A DNA stretch of 64,000 nucleotides, taken from contig JAIQEY010000025.1 of NCBI GenBank assembly GCA_020073565.1, forward strand, positions 23,347-87,346, written 5' to 3'. The position numbers were made by a program, and so were the translations under genes. Origin of the DNA: Terriglobia bacterium (GTDB lineage Bacteria > Acidobacteriota > Terriglobia > Terriglobales > Acidobacteriaceae). Below are positions 60,477 through 64,000 of this stretch, one piece after another (the first letter of the stretch is position 1; each line of letters starts with the position of its first letter). Under the pieces are notes generated by a model, which was given only the letters and a program-made list of their open reading frames with translations, made no database searches and was not told the DNA's origin.

Positions 60477-61199
60477 ATGTTTCGCATGTTGAGAACCCTG
60501 CCCTTCCCGCTTGCGCTCGCCGCCTTGAGTATCTTCACCGCCTGCGGTGGTTCGAGTAGTACCAAGTTTCGCCTGGTCAACGCGATTCCGAACGCTCCTC
60601 AAGCGGTCGATGTTCTCATCGACGGAAAAGTGGTGGAGACGGCTGTTACTTTTCCTAACGTCACCCCTTCCACCGGATACCTTTCCGTTTCATCCGGTAG
60701 CCGCCACCTGCAGATGTTTCCGACGGGAACCACCGCCGGCGCTTATTTCGACGGGAATGTCACCTTCAACAGCGGAAACGCTTATACATTTGTGGCTACT
60801 GGATCCTTCACCAACAACACCATCGTCGCGCCACAGTTTACCGACAACAACACGGCACCCACGTCCGGCAATGCGGAATTGCGCGTGGTTCAGGCATCAC
60901 CGGAAGGCCTTGGCAGCGTTGTGGGTCAGGCCGTAGACATCTACATCGTCGGACCGGGCGATCCTCTCCCCGCGACTAGCCCTGACATTGCCAGTGTCGC
61001 GTACCAAGCTGCAAGCGCTTACAAAACCTTTCCCGCGGGTACCTATGATCTCCTGCTCACCCCGGCTGGAGTTCAATCGCTCAACATTAGGATCCCAAAC
61101 GCCTCCTTCAGTTCAGGAAAGATTTACACCTACGCCCTAGTCGACGTTCCAGGCGGGGGAGCGATGTCGGGCACTCCAGTGGTGTTGAACGATAACTAG
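60477..61199 (+). CDS. DUF4397-type lipoprotein
   Basis: A 240-residue envelope protein. The ATG at 60477 follows CCGGAGAAAACC; the longer ORF start lies in the ATL gene's upstream region. The signal peptide ends in a lipobox, SIFTACGGSS. Two DUF4397-like beta domains follow: TKFRLVNAIPNAPQAVDVLI, SSGSRHLQMFPTGTTAGAYF, then ELRVVQASPEGLGSVVGQAV and TFPAGTYDLLLTPAGVQSLN. The function of the family is unknown. A divergent ATL gene precedes it and a convergent STAS gene follows. Confidence 0.85.
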   Translation: MFRMLRTLPFPLALAALSIFTACGGSSSTKFRLVNAIPNAPQAVDVLIDGKVVETAVTFPNVTPSTGYLSVSSGSRHLQMFPTGTTAGAYFDGNVTFNSGNAYTFVATGSFTNNTIVAPQFTDNNTAPTSGNAELRVVQASPEGLGSVVGQAVDIYIVGPGDPLPATSPDIASVAYQAASAYKTFPAGTYDLLLTPAGVQSLNIRIPNASFSSGKIYTYALVDVPGGGAMSGTPVVLNDN

Positions 61200-61261
61200 T
61201 CAGAATGGATCGCGAGGGTCCCGGTGCCAAATCCGGGGCTCTTGCTGTCTAGGCAGAATCC

Positions 61262-61603
61262 TTACTTGAAAGACTGCGCCGCCGATTGCTCGCTCTCAAA
61301 CACTTCGAAAATGCTGACCAGTTTGGTGAGTTGCAGGAGATCACCCACGCGTTGGGTCAGGCGCGCCAGCTTCAGAGCACCACCCGCATTGCGGGCGGTC
61401 GTATACAGCGCAACCAGCGTTCCGAGGCCACCGCTATCGATGTAGTTGACTTCGGCCAGGTTGAGCACCAACCTCGGGCTTTGCGTGAGGATCTTCTTGA
61501 TTGTGTCGCGCAGAGTGGCCGACTCTTCGCCGAATACGATCCGGCCGCTGCAATCCACCACTATTACCCCATCCAGGGCCCGCGTGCTCATTCGCAGCTG
61601 CAT
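61262..61603 (-). CDS. STAS-domain protein (anti-sigma factor antagonist-like)
   Basis: A 113-residue single STAS domain of the SpoIIAA/RsbV type. The ATG at 61603 is preceded by GGAGGGATAC; upstream codons of the ORF are discarded. It has LDGVIVVDCSGRIVFGEESA, LTQSPRLVLNLAEVNYIDSG and GLGTLVALYTTARNAGGALK. The conserved serine site reads YIDSGGLG where many relatives have DSSGLG. Such proteins are phosphorylated by serine kinases of the RsbW type and release sigma factors. No kinase or phosphatase gene is next to it, so its partner is elsewhere. Confidence 0.88.
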   Translation of the reverse strand: MQLRMSTRALDGVIVVDCSGRIVFGEESATLRDTIKKILTQSPRLVLNLAEVNYIDSGGLGTLVALYTTARNAGGALKLARLTQRVGDLLQLTKLVSIFEVFESEQSAAQSFK

Positions 61604-61705
61604 GTATCCCTCCACTGGAGAAAGACTGCCATAACCTAAGGTTAGAAGCCTACCCCCACGGAACATGCCTTGCAAGCACGGGCGCCAAATGAAGCAATTT
61701 ATCGC

Positions 61706-61788
61706 TTAACCACCAAGGACACGAAGTCCCACGAAGGAACCCCTCGAAACTGAACCTTCGTGACACTTCGTGTCCTTCGTGGTTCATT
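61706..61788. repeat. Inverted repeat (ACCACCAAGGACACGAAG type)
   Basis: TAACCACCAAGGACACGAAGTCCCACGAAGGA is mirrored by CCTTCGTGACACTTCGTGTCCTTCGTGGTTCA with a spacer of about 15 bases. It is almost the same unit as at 39889-39966. It lies between the divergent STAS and dnaX genes, so it is in an upstream region. Confidence 0.88.
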
Positions 61789-61892
61789 ACTTTCTCTGTT
61801 CTATTGCGGACTGACGCCCTACCGTGCGTTAACTCCCGCCATCGCCCGTGAGCAAAACACCTCCTCCCAGCCTGTATAATCAAGAATCTCGC

Positions 61893-63695
61893 ATGAGCTA
61901 CCAGGTCCTGGCCCGCAAGTACCGTCCACAGAAATTCTCCGATGTCATCGGCCAGGAGCACGTCACCCACACACTCACCAACGCCATCGAGCAGGAACGC
62001 ATTGCGCATGGTTACATCTTCAGCGGCCACCGCGGGATCGGCAAAACGACGGTGGCGCGCATCCTGGCGATGGCGCTAAATTGCCGGTCATCGCAGAAGC
62101 CGGTGGCCGAGCCCTGCGGCGTCTGCGATTCCTGCACCGAGATCCGGGCGGGCAATTCCGTTGACGTGATCGAAATCGACGCGGCCACCAACCGCGGCAT
62201 TGACGAGATTCGCGAACTGCGCGAGGCCGCCCGTTATCGTCCCGCGCGCGACCGTTTCAAGATCTACATCCTCGACGAGGCCCACCAGATCACCGACGCC
62301 GCCTTCAATGCGCTGCTCAAAACGCTGGAGGAACCGCCCAGCCACGTGATTTTCATGCTGGCCACCACGCAACCGGAAGATTTCCCGCAGACCATCCGGT
62401 CGCGCTGCCAGCACTTCAGTTTTCGAGCGGTAACGTTTGCAGACATTCTGGGCCAGTTGCGCGACCTCGTGGGCAAGGAACAACTCTCGGCCGACGAAGA
62501 TGCGCTTGCCCTGCTGGCGGAAGCGGGCGACGGCTCCATGCGCGACGCCCTGTCCATTCTCGACCAGGCCATCGCTTCCACATCCGAGCGCCTGACGCTG
62601 GAGTCTGTTCGCGCTTTGATCGGCGCGGCGCCGGCGGGCGTGTTCGAGAGCGTGATGCAGGCCGTGGCAGAAAGTTCGAGCGAGACTGTCCTGCGGCTCG
62701 TCGATGAACTGCTCAATGAAGGACACAGTCCGACTCATTTTGCGCGCCAGTTGGTCCGCTTTCTGCGCAATGCCACGGTCGCGAAAATTGCCGGCAAAGA
62801 CTCTGCTTTGCTGCAGATTTCGTCCGATGAGCGAGCCCGCGTCGGACGAATCGCCGATCTGTTCAGCGAAGAAGACTTGGCGCGCCACCTCCAGATCATG
62901 CTGCGTACCCACGGAGAACTCGGCTACCGGCAGGAACAGCGCTTCCATCTGGAACTCGGCCTGCTGAAGATGGCCCATGCGCAGCGCCTGCTTCCGATCG
63001 AACAGTTCCTGAGCGAGGCGACGCCCACTGCCCCAGGTACGGCGCGACCATCCGTAATCCCGCGTTTGGCAGCGTCCGCAGAAGTCCGCCGAACCGAACC
63101 GACTGCGCCTGCGCGATCGAATTTCATCTCGCCCTTCGCTGCCGACTCTGCGCGCAAGAACACACCCAAGGCCGAATCGCCGAGCGATGCACCGTCAGCG
63201 ATCCCTCTGGCAACCTCGGGCGCAGCCGCAACCAATGTCGTTATCATGGGCTCGGCTGTGCCGGCTGTTCTCGAAATCACACCAGAGCCGGCAGCCACGG
63301 CGAACTCTGCGGTTACCGCCACGGCTTTGCGTGACTGTGCTCTTACCGCGCTGAGTCAGCAACCGATGCTCGTCTCCATGCTGGAAGCCGCCGAGTGGTC
63401 GCTCGAAGGCAACTCGCTGGTAGCCAAGGTGACAGCCTCGAGCACGATGATCGACATGTCGTTCAATGCGGACGCGCGCCGCATCGCCTCAGCTGCCGCC
63501 AGCGGCTTGGCCGGCAGACCGATCCGAGTGCTGGTGCAGCCCGGGGGCACGCCGCAAGCCGTGTCCCCGGCCCGCCGCCCATCCTCGAATGGGAGTGCAC
63601 GCAGCCGAGCCGAACAAGACCCGGTGGTTCGCCGAATGCAGGAGAAGTTCGGAGCCGAGATCCGAACCGTGATTGACTATCGAGAGAAAGGATGA
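61893..63695 (+). CDS. dnaX: DNA polymerase III subunit gamma/tau
   Basis: The clamp-loader ATPase of the replicative polymerase, 600 residues from the ATG at 61893 (MSYQVLARKYRPQKFSDVIG). It shows FSGHRGIGKTTVARILAMAL (Walker A), four zinc-binding cysteines (NCRSSQ... PCGVCDSC), IYILDEAHQITDAAFNALLK (Walker B, DEAH), TTQPEDFPQTIRSRCQHFSF (sensor 1 and arginine finger) and GDGSMRDALSILDQAIAS (sensor 2). The C-terminal part is Ala/Pro/Thr-rich with a final domain (VLVQPGG...RMQEKFGAEIRTVIDYREKG). I did not find an obvious A-rich frameshift signal for a separate gamma form. It is followed by a ybaB-type gene, the usual order. Confidence 0.95.
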   Translation: MSYQVLARKYRPQKFSDVIGQEHVTHTLTNAIEQERIAHGYIFSGHRGIGKTTVARILAMALNCRSSQKPVAEPCGVCDSCTEIRAGNSVDVIEIDAATNRGIDEIRELREAARYRPARDRFKIYILDEAHQITDAAFNALLKTLEEPPSHVIFMLATTQPEDFPQTIRSRCQHFSFRAVTFADILGQLRDLVGKEQLSADEDALALLAEAGDGSMRDALSILDQAIASTSERLTLESVRALIGAAPAGVFESVMQAVAESSSETVLRLVDELLNEGHSPTHFARQLVRFLRNATVAKIAGKDSALLQISSDERARVGRIADLFSEEDLARHLQIMLRTHGELGYRQEQRFHLELGLLKMAHAQRLLPIEQFLSEATPTAPGTARPSVIPRLAASAEVRRTEPTAPARSNFISPFAADSARKNTPKAESPSDAPSAIPLATSGAAATNVVIMGSAVPAVLEITPEPAATANSAVTATALRDCALTALSQQPMLVSMLEAAEWSLEGNSLVAKVTASSTMIDMSFNADARRIASAAASGLAGRPIRVLVQPGGTPQAVSPARRPSSNGSARSRAEQDPVVRRMQEKFGAEIRTVIDYREKG

Positions 63696-63699
63696 GTTC

Positions 63700-63792
63700 A
63701 TTTTGTAATTTGGTAATTGTGTAATTTGGTAATTCCAAACCTGTAGCGGTTTGGCCTTAAATTGCCAAATTACACAATTACAAAATTACGAA
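63700..63792. repeat. AT-rich long inverted repeat between dnaX and ybaB
   Basis: TTTTGTAATTTGGTAATTGTGTAATTTGGTAATT (63701-63734) is mirrored by AATTGCCAAATTACACAATTACAAAATTAC (63760-63789) with only a few mismatches. The loop contains a second small palindrome (CCAAACC...GGTTTGG). Its base composition differs sharply from the GC-rich neighbours. Confidence 0.9.
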
Positions 63793-63800
63793 ATGTCCCT

Positions 63801-64000
63801 ATGCCCGGATTCAATTTGCAAGACCTGATGTCCCAAGCCAAGCAGCACTATGAAACGCTGCAGAAGAAGATGCAGCAGACCGTCGTTGAAGCTTCCTCTG
63901 GCGGAGGCACGGTCACAGTGAAGATGGATGGCCGCAAGCAAGTGCTCGCCATCCACATTGACCCCGAGGCCGTGAAGGCCGGCGACGTCGAAATGCTGCA
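63801..64000 (+). CDS. YbaB/EbfC-family nucleoid-associated protein (5' part, runs off right edge)
   Basis: The ATG at 63801 opens MPGFNLQDLMSQAKQHYETL, then KKMQQTVVEASSGGGTVTVKMDGRKQVLAI and DPEAVKAGDVEML to the window edge. This is the N-terminal helix and the start of the beta sheet of YbaB/EbfC, a small dimeric DNA-binding protein usually encoded between dnaX and recR. Only 66 codons of roughly 105 are present. The ORF track misses it because it is cut by the end. Preceded by the AT-rich repeat. Confidence 0.93.
   Translation, partial: MPGFNLQDLMSQAKQHYETLQKKMQQTVVEASSGGGTVTVKMDGRKQVLAIHIDPEAVKAGDVEML

Noticed and set aside
59952-60602. A 216-codon minus-strand frame over the ATL gene
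   Set aside because: It is a different frame from the ATL protein; its sequence is Gly/Arg-rich and lacks the conserved boxes that the 59987..60340 frame carries.
61676-61892. Possible SRP RNA (ffs) gene upstream of dnaX
   Set aside because: The GGAAGCA/GNAR tetraloop core of SRP RNA is absent; the region is an inverted repeat.

Overview
The window looks like a chromosomal contig of an acidobacterium (Acidobacteriota, Terriglobia/Koribacter-like). This is inferred from the gene families: very large TonB-dependent receptors with an N-terminal carboxypeptidase-regulatory (Oar-like) domain, CRTAC1-type FG-GAP/ASPIC-UnbV proteins next to TPR proteins, MacA/MacB-type exporters, and many intergenic palindromes of kinds common in such genomes. 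No marker gene that fixes the taxon was used.

Layout. 1-1440: the end of a metallophosphoesterase and a decayed TonB receptor. 1549-6199: a MacA-like adaptor, an ABC ATPase and two MacB-like permeases meeting tail to tail. 6419-9633: a cupin protein, a DctA-like carrier and an FrsA-like alpha/beta hydrolase. 9724-29529: a catabolic region. It holds a TonB receptor and a GntR/FadR-type regulator sharing a control region with three TGGT-N3-ACCA operators. A plus-strand run follows: beta-hydroxyacid dehydrogenase, E1alpha, E1beta, M24-fold hydrolase and E2. Facing it is a minus-strand operon: Tat-exported ThDP enzyme, cytochrome c, 2Fe-2S subunit and molybdopterin subunit. Beyond that lie a dihydroxyphthalate-decarboxylase-like protein, a purine/uracil-permease-like carrier and a YncE-like propeller. 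The exported ThDP enzyme, Mo-hydroxylase and cytochrome could form a periplasmic 2-oxoacid to aldehyde to acid oxidation unit; this is the most novel system proposed here.

30018-41074: a second large TonB receptor, two CRTAC1 proteins facing each other, and two TPR proteins. 41168-56454: a glycan locus with GH29, GH3, GH42, GH31, aldose 1-epimerase, a FucI/AraA-like isomerase, xylulokinase and a LacI-type regulator. This set fits breakdown of xyloglucan side chains (fucose, galactose, xylose, glucose). Matching GTAAACGTT operators lie just downstream of TTGACA promoters at lacI and at the distant TonB receptor, which suggests one regulon.

56942-64000: housekeeping genes, namely tRNA-Gln(CUG), an isochorismatase-like hydrolase, a P-loop kinase, HemQ, an alkyltransferase-like (ATL) protein, a DUF4397 lipoprotein, a STAS protein, dnaX and the start of a ybaB-like gene. 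Two single-base frameshifts (the Fe-S and Mo subunits) and two receptor pseudogenes are present. No CRISPR array, insertion sequence, prophage or rRNA was seen.
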